Shown one piece after another: positions 19,258 to 27,773 of a DNA stretch of 64,000 bases. The notes under the pieces were generated by a model. It was not told where the DNA came from and did not search any database. It saw only the letters and a list, made by a program, of their open reading frames with translations. Positions within the stretch are counted from its first letter, which is position 1; each line of letters starts with the position of its first letter. This stretch comes from Chlorogloeopsis sp. ULAP01 (GTDB taxonomy: Bacteria > Cyanobacteriota > Cyanobacteriia > Cyanobacteriales > Nostocaceae). The translations under genes were made by a program, and so were the position numbers. Location of the stretch: the NCBI RefSeq assembly GCF_030381805.1, contig NZ_JAUDRH010000001.1, forward strand, positions 496,001-560,000, given 5' to 3'.

Positions 19258-19333
19258 AGCTTAGGGCTATACAAACAAAGCCTGCCTCCACAGGCTTTGT
19301 TCAGGTAGCCACACCCTTAAGGGTGTCGGTTTT
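19243..19333. repeat. Composite triple-hairpin repeat between convergent genes
   Basis: Three palindromes in a row: AGCCCACAGGCT-type with TTAGGGCT, then AAAGCCTGCCTCCACAGGCTTT (19277-19298), then ACACCCTTAAGGGTGT (19312-19327). It fills the gap between a plus-strand gene and DUF445 on the minus strand, so its RNA could fold strongly on either strand and act as a two-way terminator. Related copies are at 1562, 21406 and 51228. Confidence 0.8.
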
Positions 19334-19334
19334 C

Positions 19335-20576
19335 TTAAACATTACTAATCAACAAAAATGCTGCTTGAAATAACCCCACGATAAAACCTAAAATACCACC
19401 TAAAGTCACAATTGCTTGCAATTCATTTTTAACAATTCCCTCAATAGCAGCTTCTAAATCTGCTGGTGAAGTTGACTTGACTCTATCCATAATTACCTGA
19501 TCAATGGACAAAATTGGAATTGCGTGAGTCACGATCGCTTCTAAATCTTTTTCTAAATAACGCTCTAAGATTAAAGCCAATTCTTGACTTGCAACTTCTA
19601 AAGAAGTGTTCACAACAGGTGAGGTACTAAGGCGGTTAACTAGTAAGACAGCTATATTATGCCAGTCAACCGAATCACTTAATCCTTGTAGGAAATCACC
19701 ACCGCGTGTTTGTAGATATTGACGAACACTTTCGCGTGTAGTTTTTCGTAGTTGCCTCACGGTACCTATAGGCAAATTTTGTAAAGTCAAATTTTGCAAG
19801 ACATTTTTGAGGTGATCGCGTACTCGCAAATCTTGAATCCATTCCTTTAATAGCTGATTCGTAGCTTCTTTCTCATCCAAACAATAAGTCCGCAGCCGCG
19901 ATAATGTATTGCGTAAACCAAACAGATTTGCTACTACCCAATAGGTACCACTGGTTTTTTCTCGAAAGCTTTCATCAATAGTCTGAATCGTGCGATCGCT
20001 TAAAAAATCAATAATTGCTAACCGAATTGTCTCTGGTGGTAAAACAACTTGCAAAAGCCAATCAGCAAGGCGAGAAGCTTGCTCATCAGTCAGTTGAAAT
20101 TCCAAAAGTATTTGGTCAAAAATTTGATTGATTTGAGCTTCTAAAAAGTCTTCCCGTCGTGCCAGCACCTTCAGCAAACGTGGTAATGATTCCCCTAACA
20201 AATCCCGCAAAATACCCGCCACAATCTTGGCTGTTTTCTGCTCTTTATCGGATTTGACTTGATCAATTGCCATTCTCAGCAACCAGAGAATTGCTGATTC
20301 CACGCGTTCTGTTTGTAACAATCGCCGCGCCAGATTCTGTAACTCCTCTGGCGTGAGCAGCGATCCCATAATCGTTTTGGAGATATTCTTAGCCAAACGT
20401 TCCTGGTTGCGAGGAATCAATCCAGGAGTGAAGGGTAATCTTCGTCCGCCAATGTAAATTGCTCTATAAGGACGAAATAACATTTTGATGGCTATATCAT
20501 TAGTGAAATAGCCAATTACTCCACCTAAGATTGGTGGAGATACATACAGCCAAAGATGAGACCAATCCAAATTCAT
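19335..20576 (-). CDS. DUF445 family membrane-associated protein
   Basis: A 413-residue DUF445 protein. Near the N-terminus is a hydrophobic helix running into GGVIGYFTNDIAIKMLFRPY, the signature of the family, then LPFTPGLIPRNQERLA. A long helical middle follows, and a second hydrophobic helix ends the chain (IVTLGGILGFIVGLFQAAFL). The fold suggests a membrane-anchored protein with a large helical domain. The molecular role is unknown. It shares strand with menG just upstream, separated by a heptamer repeat. Confidence 0.88.
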   Translation of the reverse strand: MNLDWSHLWLYVSPPILGGVIGYFTNDIAIKMLFRPYRAIYIGGRRLPFTPGLIPRNQERLAKNISKTIMGSLLTPEELQNLARRLLQTERVESAILWLLRMAIDQVKSDKEQKTAKIVAGILRDLLGESLPRLLKVLARREDFLEAQINQIFDQILLEFQLTDEQASRLADWLLQVVLPPETIRLAIIDFLSDRTIQTIDESFREKTSGTYWVVANLFGLRNTLSRLRTYCLDEKEATNQLLKEWIQDLRVRDHLKNVLQNLTLQNLPIGTVRQLRKTTRESVRQYLQTRGGDFLQGLSDSVDWHNIAVLLVNRLSTSPVVNTSLEVASQELALILERYLEKDLEAIVTHAIPILSIDQVIMDRVKSTSPADLEAAIEGIVKNELQAIVTLGGILGFIVGLFQAAFLLISNV

Positions 20577-20639
20577 TCAGTCATTAGTCATTAGTCAAGA
20601 GTCATTAGTCATTAGGTAAGAACTAATAACTAATAACTA
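20577..20639. repeat. Short tandem heptamer repeats (STRR type)
   Basis: Repeats of ATTAGTC/CATTAGT words followed by AACTAATAACTAATAACT fill the whole 63-base gap between menG and DUF445. This is the class of short tandem repeated sequences described in heterocystous cyanobacteria. Confidence 0.8.
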
Positions 20640-21332
20640 TTAGGCTTTATTTACCACCAGCACTCCCATCATACCGTTCGCAATGGGGTAATGTGTGGCA
20701 GTTGTAAAACCAACTTTTAGAGCTATTTCTACTTGATTTTTGCCTGTAGGAAACCGATCTAAGCTAGGACTGATATAGGCGTATTCTTCCTTTAAACCCA
20801 TTTGTTCGGCAATCGGCACTACAAGATTGCCCAAATACCACTGCTGAAAAGCTCTAGCTGTCGAATCTGTGGGACGATGAAAGTCTAAAATTGCAGCTTT
20901 CGCACCTATTTTCAGAACCCGGTGTAATTCTTTTAAACAGCGAGGAATATCTGTTACATTTCGTAAACCATAACCCATCGTCGCAGCATCAAATTGATTA
21001 TTCTCAAAGGGTAAATCCAGAACATCGGCTTCTACCCAAGCGATCGCAAAAGAGGGATACTGAGATTGAGAGCGCATCTGAGCAATTTCTAACAGCCCAG
21101 GTGAAAAATCCACGCCGTATACTTTTCCAGTTGCTTTTACACGCCGAGCCAGCCGAAAAGCTAGATCGCCACTGCCGCAACACAAATCCAAGCAAGTATC
21201 TCCTACTTTTGCTTCGCTCCATTTGACCGTCATTTCTTTCCAAATCCGGTGTTGTCCTAAGCTTAACCAATCGTTCAATTGGTCGTAAACAGGAGCGATA
21301 CGATCAAAGATGTTGCGAATTTCGTTAGCCAT
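20640..21332 (-). CDS. menG: UbiE/MenG-type quinone C-methyltransferase
   Basis: A 230-residue class I SAM methyltransferase. It shows the UbiE opening IFDRIAPVYDQLNDWLSLGQ, SAM motif I as CLDLCCGSGDLAFRLA (about 47-62), the acidic post-I residue in KVYGVDFSPGLL, and MGYGLRNV (about 119). In cyanobacteria the ortholog methylates the demethylated naphthoquinone to give phylloquinone, the photosystem I electron carrier. The annotation of specificity is by organism rather than from residues. Confidence 0.93.
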   Translation of the reverse strand: MANEIRNIFDRIAPVYDQLNDWLSLGQHRIWKEMTVKWSEAKVGDTCLDLCCGSGDLAFRLARRVKATGKVYGVDFSPGLLEIAQMRSQSQYPSFAIAWVEADVLDLPFENNQFDAATMGYGLRNVTDIPRCLKELHRVLKIGAKAAILDFHRPTDSTARAFQQWYLGNLVVPIAEQMGLKEEYAYISPSLDRFPTGKNQVEIALKVGFTTATHYPIANGMMGVLVVNKA

Positions 21333-21475
21333 TAGTCATTAATTAGTAGTCAATAGTCAATAGTCAAGGGTTAAGGTTCAAGAGTCAACTACTTTAGACT
21401 ATAGACTATAGCTCACAGGCTTAAGCCTGGAGCTATACATACAAAGCCTGCCTCCGCAGGCTTTATTTTATAGAA
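21333..21475. repeat. Heptamer repeats plus composite hairpin repeat
   Basis: Left half: tandem GTCAATA words (AATTAGTAGTCAATAGTCAA). Right half: GCTCACAGGCTTAAGCCTGGAG and AAAGCCTGCCTCCGCAGGCTTT (21440-21461) hairpins, the same family as 19243-19333, with a T-rich tail. The right half can serve as a terminator for the response regulator if transcribed on the minus strand from 22448. Confidence 0.75.
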
Positions 21476-21485
21476 CTGTATTGGG

Positions 21486-22448
21486 TTATGCAGCGTGAAC
21501 TGTTTGATGATAATGAACTGAACTAAGTATGATCGCCACTAGTTGTGCTGATAGATGAATTAGTTTGAGTTCATCTTCTCGTAAAGTGCAGGGTTTTTTC
21601 CATTGTAGGGACAATACTGCTAACACCTTACCTGCGGAGGTAATTGGGATAATTAGATGCGCTTCTACACCAGTATTGGAGTAGTGAGTAACACCAGCCA
21701 ATTTATCGTCTTGAGGAACGTTGACTGAGACTTGCATTTGCCCAGTAGCGATCGCTGCACTGGTGAGAGGATCGTGAGCTAGCCAGTTTTCTACAGAACC
21801 CGTACAACTGTAATTACCTTCAGTGGCAACTAGATTACTACCCTCCACAAGTTGCAAAATCGCTCCATCGGCAGCGAAACTTTCACCAAAAGCCTTGGCA
21901 ATTGAGTTTAAAGTCACCTCTAAACTAGAATTATCCTCAGCAACCTGCACTAAAATTGCAAGTAACGCCATATGGGCATTAGCACGACGCAATTCTTCCG
22001 TTCGCTGGTTGAGCAAATCATAAGTTTCAGCCGCTCTTTGGACAACAGCCTTCAGTTCGCCTGGATCCCACGGTTTGGTAATGTACTTATAGACTTGTCC
22101 AGCATTAATCGCTTCAACTAAGTCTTCAATATCTGTAAAACCAGTGAGAATAATTCTGACTGTGTTGGGAAACTGAGGTACAGTTTTGCTTAAAAACTCA
22201 GTTCCCTTCATTTCTGGCATTCGTTGATCGGAGATAATAACTGCTACTTCCCCTTCTGCTGCTAATACTTGCAGAGCATTCATCCCACTATCTGCTTTGA
22301 GAACATGAAAATCTCGTCGGAAAGTACGATACAGCAGATCCAAATTATCTGGTTCATCATCAACTACCAATATTTTTTGTTTTTTTGGTCTATCCAGAGT
22401 CATCAATTGAAGGCGTACTTTATCTAATTCGGAAATGGGATGATCCAT
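21486..22448 (-). CDS. Response regulator, receiver plus GAF domain
   Basis: A 320-residue protein. The receiver (about 24-140) is intact: acidic pair in ILVVDDEPDNL, phospho-acceptor Asp74 in VIISDQRMPEMKG, Thr in RIILTGFTD, and Lys in YKYITKPWDP. The K-P-W-D-P end resembles RpfG/HupR-type receivers. A coiled coil (about 140-165) leads into a GAF domain (about 165-310). No DNA-binding, HD-GYP or cyclase domain is present, so output may be through the GAF domain or a protein partner. No kinase is directly adjacent. Confidence 0.88.
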   Translation of the reverse strand: MDHPISELDKVRLQLMTLDRPKKQKILVVDDEPDNLDLLYRTFRRDFHVLKADSGMNALQVLAAEGEVAVIISDQRMPEMKGTEFLSKTVPQFPNTVRIILTGFTDIEDLVEAINAGQVYKYITKPWDPGELKAVVQRAAETYDLLNQRTEELRRANAHMALLAILVQVAEDNSSLEVTLNSIAKAFGESFAADGAILQLVEGSNLVATEGNYSCTGSVENWLAHDPLTSAAIATGQMQVSVNVPQDDKLAGVTHYSNTGVEAHLIIPITSAGKVLAVLSLQWKKPCTLREDELKLIHLSAQLVAIILSSVHYHQTVHAA

Positions 22449-23008
22449 AAGATAATTTCTGTATGCAATAAGAAATTAGTTCCAATTTATACTAAAATAT
22501 CTCAGGTTTGTCTAATCGGTATGTGGCTGAAAACCATTTTTATAATGTCTATATATTAAAGTTAAAATCAGAAAATCTGACGATTATAACTTTTTTGTTC
22601 TACGTGTAATTACTTAGATTTAAAACAAAAAATAACTTTTTATTTTTGGTTAATGATAAGTACCTACGCATAAATATTTAGCCATTTTTCAATACAGGTA
22701 AAATTGCTGTATTCCTTTCCTATTCCCTTTTAAGCGATCGCAGTATATGCTTTGCGCTCTATCCCAACTAGGCGATCGCATCTTAAGTTCTCTTGAAAAC
22801 TCAATATATTTTTCACTTTTCGTTCATAAACAGTGGTTGCTTAAGTCTGTACAAGTATCTACAATGGACTACCTGTGTTTCCAAATGTAGGAAATTTACA
22901 AATTTTCCGAAACTACTCAATCCACCGTTGTAGCAATAACTAGATAAGCAACTTATAAACTTATAACTAATCTCTATAAATAAAGCGCGGGGATATACCC
23001 TGCTCAAG
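22449..23008. other. AT-rich intergenic region upstream of an orphan terminator
   Basis: No protein gene is supported. Two HIP1-like sites occur near 22735 and 22772. A small hairpin GCGGGG/CCCTGC (about 22986-23002) directly precedes the strong terminator at 23009-23031. The 64-codon frame at 22813-23007 (minus) has no family likeness. Confidence 0.45.
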
Positions 23009-23031
23009 CCCAGTCACAAGACTGGGTTTTT
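22980..23031 (+). ncRNA. Candidate small RNA ending in an orphan terminator
   Basis: A TATAAATA box (22973-22980) is followed by two consecutive hairpins and a T-run, with no plus-strand gene upstream. The 5' end is inferred from the box, and a -35 element is not clear. I recognise no Yfr1 or Yfr2 motif. It could also be the end of a longer unrecognised transcript. Confidence 0.35.
23009..23031 (+). terminator. Intrinsic terminator without an obvious upstream gene
   Basis: CCCAGTC (23009-23015), loop ACAA, GACTGGG (23020-23026), then TTTTT. A perfect 7-bp stem with a T-run is a textbook Rho-independent terminator on the plus strand. Confidence 0.8.
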
Positions 23032-23086
23032 GAGTTTAAGTGAAGGCATCGCACTGTGATAACCTTCTCAACGTCATTCCTTCACA

Positions 23087-23389
23087 TCAAAAAGCGAAGT
23101 TTCCAAGTGCATCAATACCAACGGTTCTTGAGGCGATAACACCAACAAGTACGACTAAACCTAATGCTCTGCGAAAATAATTGACGCCTTGAAATAATTC
23201 CAGCCATGCCCAAGTAAACAAAGAGCCATATGCTAGTACGTCTAATACTGTATTAATTTCGCTTGTTGTAAATACCAGCTTAAGTAAACTAGCTGTGAAC
23301 CAAACAATAATTGGTAGATTTGGCATCTGAGCTACAACAATGTTGCCATCACTGTCACGGAAGATTTTATCAAATAATGTATTTTTCAT
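23087..23389 (-). CDS. Small membrane protein of unknown function
   Basis: A 100-residue protein from ATG 23389 (an upstream in-frame TTG at 23404 would add five residues). A polar N-terminus (LFDKIFRDSDGNIVVAQMPN) precedes two or three hydrophobic helices: about 28-44, 52-68 and 78-92. The short acidic N-terminal stretch followed by membrane helices is a pattern seen in conserved small cyanobacterial membrane proteins, but I cannot name the family. It is transcribed alone, with long intergenic regions on both sides. Confidence 0.7.
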   Translation of the reverse strand: MKNTLFDKIFRDSDGNIVVAQMPNLPIIVWFTASLLKLVFTTSEINTVLDVLAYGSLFTWAWLELFQGVNYFRRALGLVVLVGVIASRTVGIDALGNFAF

Positions 23390-23716
23390 GACTTGAAATT
23401 CCAATAAGTACGAAAATTATTAGCTTACAAAAACTACAACTCGCATTAAAACATTCACATTTTTCTCTAATCAAGCACCATTATGCTGAGATTAAAGCGG
23501 CAAAGCGTGTTTATATATAACTCTTTTGGTAGGCATATTTAAAAAAACTCTGGATGCGTAGACGCGCAAGCTTCTCGAAATGAGATCGCACTGGAGTATT
23601 GAGCATAGTTGCACAGAGTAATTATATTTAACTTTCCCTCAGAACATAGGCTGAGAATCAATATCTAACGTGTGTCAGTGTTAAACACTCACGTTCATAC
23701 TAAGTTCTAACTTCAC

Positions 23717-23865
23717 CAAAAGACGACGGGGAAGCCTGTTCCTTTAAGGGGCGCTCAGAATCGTCGTCCGTCGTCTTGGGGCAAGGGGCATTCATGCATT
23801 GGCCAATGCCCAATTCCCAATTCCCGATGCCCGCGAAATCCCCCAGACTTCAGTCGGGGGATGAG
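23717..23865. repeat. Cluster of palindromic repeats upstream of raf1
   Basis: AAGACGACGG (23720-23729) is inverted as CCGTCGTCTT (23768-23777); GCATTGGCCAATGC (23796-23809) is a perfect palindrome; tandem CCAATTCCCAATTCCCGATG words follow; and CCCCCAGACT/AGTCGGGGG (23840-23860) makes a strong hairpin. The rest of the gap from 23390 to 23979 shows no gene. Confidence 0.75.
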
Positions 23866-23979
23866 CTTAACTCTTCCCATTTTCTTTAAAATCTATGAGT
23901 GTCAGTGCAGCACCAGACCTAAAATAGATACTTGGTGCTCAAGTATGAATAGCCTTTTTTGGAAATTTGCTAATCGCTT

Positions 23980-25062
23980 ATGACTGACCTACCACCCAAC
24001 GCTCATAATCCTGTAGAAAATGACAATGTCGCCCAAGAGTTGCTGCGAAAATTACGACAAAAACAAGGCAACTGGGTGGAATGGGGACAAGCTTGCGTTC
24101 ACTTACAAAAAGCCGGTTATAATCCCCAAACGATTTTTGAAGCTACAGGCTTTGAGCCATCCCAACAAAATCAGGTTATTGTCGGTTCGCAAGTTTACAA
24201 TTCTTTAGAAAAGGAAGGAACATCACAAGAGGTGCTCTCGCATTATTCCCAGCGAGGAAGTGATATTTTGTACGAGTTGCGCTTGCTTAACCAACAAGAA
24301 CGTGCAGCAGCAGCCACACTCACCTGGCAAAACAAACTTGACGCGCTTGAGGCGCGAGAAGTAGCAAAGGCAATTAAAGATTTCTCTCGTTTCCGTGAGT
24401 TGCCACAAGGTTTTTCCAGTCATCCCGGTGATGCGGTTGCTTATCAATGCTGGAAACTTGCTCGACAAAACTCAGATCTGCAAGTGCGATCGCGTCTGAT
24501 TGCCAAGGGTTTAAAATTTGCACACACGCAAACTGCTAGGCAGCAAATAGAACAACTATTAACAGATTTTACGGTTGTTCCTAAGAAACCTGCACCAAGT
24601 TTACCAATGTATAGACCGGAATCAGAGGAAGAAATGCCTCGCCTTGTACCAGTGGTAGGTGAGTTGCCATTAACACCACAAGATTTACAAGCGGTTCCTT
24701 TAGCAGAAGAAATTGGGCCATTTCGCATGGTTAAATTTGCTGGAGAACAAGCCTGGGTTCCTTTACCTGGTTGGCAGCTGGTATTGGGTGCAGAAGATCC
24801 GGTAGTGATTTTGTGTAATAGCGATCGCCTACCAAACCAAACACAAAATACTGTAGAACCAGTAATGGTAGTTATTGATCGCGCTCAACGGCGATGGGAT
24901 GCAATTAGCTACTTTGTGGTGAATAATTCTGGGGATTTAGATTTTCAGTGGTTTGAAACAGAACCAGAAGTTCCTTTATTAGGACGAATTATCGTGATTG
25001 TACGACCGAAGAGAATTGTAGATGAGGAAGTAACTAAGGATGCTTGGCAAATTGATGAATAG
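23980..25062 (+). CDS. raf1: RuBisCO accumulation factor 1
   Basis: A 360-residue Raf1, the dimeric chaperone that brackets RbcL dimers during assembly of the RbcL8 core. Layout fits: an N-terminal helical domain (about 15-195, including LLRKLRQKQGNWVEWGQACV and LPQGFSSHPGDAVAYQCWKL), a flexible linker with the MYRPESEEEMPRLVP stretch, and a C-terminal beta-rich dimerisation domain (about 215-350, FAGEQAWVPLPGWQLVLGAE). The start is the only ATG that includes the conserved N-terminus. It is alone here, away from the rbc operon, as is usual. Confidence 0.95.
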   Translation: MTDLPPNAHNPVENDNVAQELLRKLRQKQGNWVEWGQACVHLQKAGYNPQTIFEATGFEPSQQNQVIVGSQVYNSLEKEGTSQEVLSHYSQRGSDILYELRLLNQQERAAAATLTWQNKLDALEAREVAKAIKDFSRFRELPQGFSSHPGDAVAYQCWKLARQNSDLQVRSRLIAKGLKFAHTQTARQQIEQLLTDFTVVPKKPAPSLPMYRPESEEEMPRLVPVVGELPLTPQDLQAVPLAEEIGPFRMVKFAGEQAWVPLPGWQLVLGAEDPVVILCNSDRLPNQTQNTVEPVMVVIDRAQRRWDAISYFVVNNSGDLDFQWFETEPEVPLLGRIIVIVRPKRIVDEEVTKDAWQIDE

Positions 25063-25099
25063 TTAAAGCTCAAGATACTTAGTGATAAACTTTATTCTC

Positions 25100-27646
25100 T
25101 TATTCACATTCTCCCTGGGTTAGTTCAAGAATTTCATCAAAGCAAAAATTACGTACAAGCTTTGTGAGTTTGTCTGCCAGGGCAGAATGAGTTTTGGGAA
25201 TTAACTCAATCAGTTGAACAATCTTATCAGCGTCAACTTCTAAGGCTGCTTGGCACATTTGTTCTCTCCAAGAGGAGGGCATCACTATCAAATCTTCTGA
25301 CTTGAGCTTGTTTTCTAATGTTAAGTTACTGTTATATTCCTGTGTTTTTTTGCTCTCCTGCTGTTGGGTATAAATATACTTAACCCCTAAATGTTTAGCT
25401 ATTTTCTCAAAGATAATCTGCTCTTGGAAAGGTTTGCGAACAAAATCATCACAACCTACAGCTAGGATGTTGGCTCGCTGTTCTTCAAAGGCACTGGCAG
25501 TCAGAGCGATGATGATCGTGCGGGAAGAAGACACGGCGGGTAAGTTATCCCCATCTTGTTGATTCCTCTCCATTGCCTTAATCTGCTTGGTAGATTGATA
25601 GCCATCCATCAAGGGCATTCGCATATCCATCCAAATCAGATGGGGATGCCACTGCTGCCAAATGGTGACAGCTTCTTGTCCATCAATTGCACTGCAAGTA
25701 TCAAAACCAACGCTTTGCAACAGTTGCACTAGCAGTTCCCGATTTTCTTGATGGTCATCAACTACAAGAATTCGGTATGCTGGTTGATTAAAAGCAAGCT
25801 GGAGAACTCGTCTTGGAGTTGTTTGAGGGACTTGTTCTGGTAATTTAGCTATTTGGACTTGTACATCAAAACTAAAAATCGTTCCCTGCCCAAAAGTACT
25901 GCTGCAACGGAGTTCGCCTCCCATCAACTGTACAAACTGGCGGCTAATAGCCAGCCCCAGCCCAGTACCTTCCTTGATTTGGACACCACTGCTGGTTTGC
26001 ACAAACGGTTTAAATAAATCTTTCATTTCTTCTGGTGCAATCCCACATCCAGTGTCTTCAACCTCGAAAAAGAGGAAAGGGAAAGGGGGAGAGGGGGGGA
26101 GTGGGGGAGAATTATTCCCCGTGTCCTCTTCAAGTGTCCCTAGTCCCCAGTACCCAGTACCTAACTTTGCTCGCAGCGTCACTCCCCCAGCAGAAGTGAA
26201 TTTAACAGCATTACTCAAGAGGTTGATTATAATTTGCCGTAATTTACCTTCATCAGTAACGATAAACTCAGGTAAGTCAGGTGCAAGCTCAAACTGCAGC
26301 GATAACTGTTTTGCTTCAGTTCGCACCAAAAACATTTCCTGCAAAGTTTGTAAAAAAGTTCTTAAATTGAAAGGTACGGGCTTAAGAGCAACACGTCCTG
26401 CCTCAATTTTAGACATCTCCAAAACGTCGTTAATTAAACCCAGCAGGTGTTTGCCACTACGGTTAATGGTAGCTAAAAATTCAGATTGCTTTGGAGTGAG
26501 AACAGGATCTCGCTCCATAAGTTGAGCAAAGCCAAGAATGGCATTCAATGGTGTGCGTAATTCGTGGCTCATATTTGCTAAAAATTCGCTTTTAGAACGA
26601 TTAGCAGCTTCGGCTTCCTGAGCTTTCATTTCTAGTTTGTGGCTGTAATTCTCTAACTGCTCGCGCGAGATTTTCAACTGCTGTGTCAGCCAATTTACAC
26701 CAATAAATAGAAATACTACTGATATCAATCCTACTGCCACAATTGTCCCTGCTAGTTGGCGAGCCGGAGAAAAAGCTTCTTCTTGATGCATTTCCACTAA
26801 TAAGGCAAGGTCTTGGTCATTAAGCCAGCGATATACTCCAATCACTGGCACTTTCGCATAGTTAAAATAAAGACCGTAACCACTTACTCCACTCATTGCT
26901 GCATTAATGCCTTGGCTGCTAACTCCTTCGGCAAATTCTCGCCTGTTGTCATTCTCTTTGGAAATAAAAGTATTTCTCGTCACCATCGAGCCAACTAAGT
27001 AAGTTTCGCCACTTTTACCTAAGCCTGTACGTTCTCGGACAATGCGATCGATTCGGTCTAAATTTAGGTGAGCTAGAATTATACCCTTGTGTTCTCCTGT
27101 TACATCGCGCAAAGGCGTTGCCAAGGTGACTGATGGCTTGCCAGTGATAGGCGAAACATAAAAAATGGGAGCAAAGGCATCTCCCAGCTCAATCTTTTCA
27201 ACGTAAGTAACGTTACCTAAAGGTTCATACTGACCTTCGTGTATTTTGTTAATAGATAAAATTACTCGATTACTACGATTAAGAACAAAAATCTCCCTCA
27301 GGTTGGGTTTGAGGCGATTTACCCTAACTAAGTACTGAGAGAGAACCCTGTAAGCAACTTGATAATCTGTATCAGATTTTGTTTGACTCAGGAGTTTGCT
27401 CACATTCGATTGTACGTCTGGTAACTGAGTCACAAGTAAAAAATCTCGCTGTTGATCTTCAAACCAACGGGTGATTTCTTCCTCTTTGAGCGTTGCAGTC
27501 ACACTCAGTCGATTGAAAGCAGCTTGTTTTAAAGCCTCTCTTGCTTTAAAGAAGGCAACTCCTCCCACTACAGCAACACTCACTAGGGATAGGAGTAAGA
27601 AGGAACGAGTAACATTATTGGTAAAGTATTGGTTCCAAAACTTCAT
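25100..27646 (-). CDS. Membrane hybrid histidine kinase (Cache-HK-REC)
   Basis: An 848-residue sensor. A first membrane helix (about 14-32) and a second (about 288-312) enclose a periplasmic Cache-type sensor domain. Then HisKA with His361 in NMSHELRTPLNAILGF, a HATPase domain (N-box IIINLLSNAVKFT, G-boxes EDTGCGI and GTGLGLAI), a receiver with Asp674 in IWMDMRMPLMDG, and a helical C-terminal segment. About 32 residues (495-526, Pro/Gly-rich) inside the HATPase domain appear to be translated repeat. The gene lies 127 bases downstream of a solute-binding lipoprotein on the same strand, which suggests the lipoprotein may report ligand to this kinase. Confidence 0.9.
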   Translation of the reverse strand: MKFWNQYFTNNVTRSFLLLSLVSVAVVGGVAFFKAREALKQAAFNRLSVTATLKEEEITRWFEDQQRDFLLVTQLPDVQSNVSKLLSQTKSDTDYQVAYRVLSQYLVRVNRLKPNLREIFVLNRSNRVILSINKIHEGQYEPLGNVTYVEKIELGDAFAPIFYVSPITGKPSVTLATPLRDVTGEHKGIILAHLNLDRIDRIVRERTGLGKSGETYLVGSMVTRNTFISKENDNRREFAEGVSSQGINAAMSGVSGYGLYFNYAKVPVIGVYRWLNDQDLALLVEMHQEEAFSPARQLAGTIVAVGLISVVFLFIGVNWLTQQLKISREQLENYSHKLEMKAQEAEAANRSKSEFLANMSHELRTPLNAILGFAQLMERDPVLTPKQSEFLATINRSGKHLLGLINDVLEMSKIEAGRVALKPVPFNLRTFLQTLQEMFLVRTEAKQLSLQFELAPDLPEFIVTDEGKLRQIIINLLSNAVKFTSAGGVTLRAKLGTGYWGLGTLEEDTGNNSPPLPPSPPFPFLFFEVEDTGCGIAPEEMKDLFKPFVQTSSGVQIKEGTGLGLAISRQFVQLMGGELRCSSTFGQGTIFSFDVQVQIAKLPEQVPQTTPRRVLQLAFNQPAYRILVVDDHQENRELLVQLLQSVGFDTCSAIDGQEAVTIWQQWHPHLIWMDMRMPLMDGYQSTKQIKAMERNQQDGDNLPAVSSSRTIIIALTASAFEEQRANILAVGCDDFVRKPFQEQIIFEKIAKHLGVKYIYTQQQESKKTQEYNSNLTLENKLKSEDLIVMPSSWREQMCQAALEVDADKIVQLIELIPKTHSALADKLTKLVRNFCFDEILELTQGECE
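26064..26165. repeat. Repeat-derived in-frame insertion in the hybrid kinase
   Basis: On the plus strand: GGAAAGGGAAAGGGGGAGAG and similar G-rich words, then GTGTCCTCTTCAAGTGTCCC and CTAGTCCCCAGTACCCAGTA. The CCCCAGTACCCAGTA heptamers match the tandem-repeat style seen at 61483-61530. It codes for the stretch WGLGTLEEDTGNNSPPLPPS and neighbours, foreign to HATPase domains. Confidence 0.75.
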
Positions 27647-27773
27647 AAACTATGAGCGCTTTGTTCCCACTGAAGATTTATCGCTTTTTTTATCTTTACG
27701 CAGGCTGTTGATTTTTTGACACAAGAAAAGATAATTTTCTAGATTGTTAAATCTATCTTTTAATTTTTGACTT

